Assembly (NCBI GenBank): GCA_037013495.1
Contig: CM072810.1
Location: 75,066,449 to 75,130,448 of the forward strand
Direction: 5' to 3'
Source: Hippophae tibetana
Lineage: Eukaryota; Streptophyta; Magnoliopsida; Rosales; Elaeagnaceae
DNA: 64,000 nt
In this document: positions 63,914 through 64,000 of the stretch, one piece after another
Position numbering within the stretch: the stretch's first letter is position 1
Layout of the letters: every line of letters starts with the position of its first letter
Translations under genes and position numbers: made by a program
Notes under the pieces: generated by a model
Told to the model about the DNA's origin: nothing
Database searches by the model: none
What the model saw: the letters and a program-made list of their open reading frames with translations, nothing else

Positions 63914-64000
63914 ATGTCTTATTTTTCATTATTATTTTAATGCTTTTTTTCTTCACGGATGGATTATGCACATTACACAACTAAATAGCCACATTAAAGT
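63914..64000 (+). repeat. Monomer 74, cut by the window end
   Basis: First 87 bases of a further long-type monomer (tattttaatgc head as in X monomers 59, 62 and 68). It shows that the array, and probably the trimer pattern, continues to the right. Confidence 0.9.

Larger units (their letters stand above)
1..64000 (+). repeat. Satellite DNA array, 0.84-0.90 kb monomers, head to tail
   Basis: The same 0.84-0.90 kb sequence recurs 73 full times plus a partial copy, always on the same strand, with no spacer or foreign insertion. Each monomer was set to begin at the atgtcttatttttcatt motif (an arbitrary phase). Landmarks in order inside a monomer: ggatggattatgcacattac; gttgcattacgtctaaggg; the ccgtataaaag box; gaaattattttttaggaag; ccatcacaaggttggggta; the T-tract before gctttgg; gccgaccaaaagtgtg; ctcatgatcata. 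The array runs off both window ends. Function is unknown from sequence; arrays of this size usually sit in centromeric, pericentromeric or subtelomeric heterochromatin. No protein product is claimed. Confidence 0.97.
20291..64000 (+). repeat. Long-monomer subfamily, 49 monomers of 887-896 bp
   Basis: Monomer starts: 20291, 21180, 22073, 22961, 23852, 24745, 25635, 26530, 27422, 28312, 29207, 30096, 30992, 31882, 32776, 33668, 34558, 35447, 36335, 37226, 38121, 39011, 39907, 40798, 41687, 42576, 43467, 44357, 45247, 46137, 47025, 47912, 48799, 49688, 50577, 51465, 52353, 53241, 54130, 55018, 55906, 56798, 57686, 58574, 59465, 60353, 61244, 62132, 63023, and a partial at 63914. They are numbered 25-74 below. 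Diagnostic traits are acatatcaaaag, taagaattcc, usually aaacggcaataac, and the 43-bp segment ending gaggttttaaag. Much of the length variation comes from the T-tract. Confidence 0.95.

Noticed and set aside
1-64000. CRISPR array
   Set aside because: Repeats are 0.84-0.90 kb without short spacers; the composition and HOR structure are those of eukaryotic satellite DNA.
1-64000. Shorter ancestral subrepeats inside the monomer (for example about 170 bp)
   Set aside because: I compared the T-rich and ttctt-containing stretches by eye and found only low-complexity resemblance, no regular internal period.
1-64000. CENP-B-box-like motif
   Set aside because: No stretch fits the ttcg....a..cggg core; the nearest (gatttcgtttcgtattta) lacks the second half.
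1-64000. Remnant of an LTR retrotransposon or other virus-like element as the source of the monomer
   Set aside because: No primer-binding site, polypurine tract, terminal repeat or recognisable polyprotein motif is visible in any monomer.

Overview
The whole 64 kb window is one uninterrupted head-to-tail satellite DNA array. It holds 73 complete monomers plus an 87-base partial one at the right end, all in the same orientation. I see no protein-coding gene, RNA gene, CRISPR array or transposon. The DNA is AT-rich (roughly 70-75% by eye). Both ends lie inside the array, so the true array is longer than 64 kb. The source looks like a eukaryote, most likely a flowering plant: long AT-rich monomers with multi-monomer higher-order repeats (HORs) suit centromeric or other heterochromatin. 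The minus strand also carries a motif (TATATTAT, then about 24 bases, then AAAAGTTATGGCCGTTT) that resembles, from memory, legume centromeric satellites such as CentGm. The species is not identifiable from the sequence alone.

Layout. Positions 1-20290 hold 24 monomers of a short subfamily (836-848 bp). Positions 20291-64000 hold 49 full monomers of a long subfamily (887-896 bp). The subfamilies align along their whole length and differ mainly by a 43-bp segment (first seen at 20883-20925) plus scattered diagnostic bases, for example acatagaaaaag (short) against acatatcaaaag (long).

Short domain: monomers 1-5 are irregular. A four-monomer unit of 3375 bp is then duplicated in tandem (about 4335-11085). 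A dimer of 1691-1694 bp repeats six times at 9293-19444. Monomers 24 and 25 sit at the junction and carry many private changes. Long domain: 23852-28311 and 30096-34557 are copies about 6.25 kb apart. 34305-37510 and 40545-43751 are almost base-for-base identical, 6240-6241 bp apart. Offsets of 1784, 3560 and 7130 bp also occur, so no single HOR length rules here. 48799-50576 is a single-monomer duplication. 50577-58573 is a trimer HOR of about 2.665 kb in three copies, followed by two rearranged trimers.

The notable content is evolutionary: in-register unequal exchange, gene-conversion-like mosaic monomers (best case 29150-29470, a short-subfamily tract inside the long domain), and features kept in nearly every monomer (a TATAAAAG box, dyad symmetries, a hypervariable T-tract). 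Open frames of 61-142 codons recur on both strands. They look like by-products of copying one sequence many times, and I do not call them genes.
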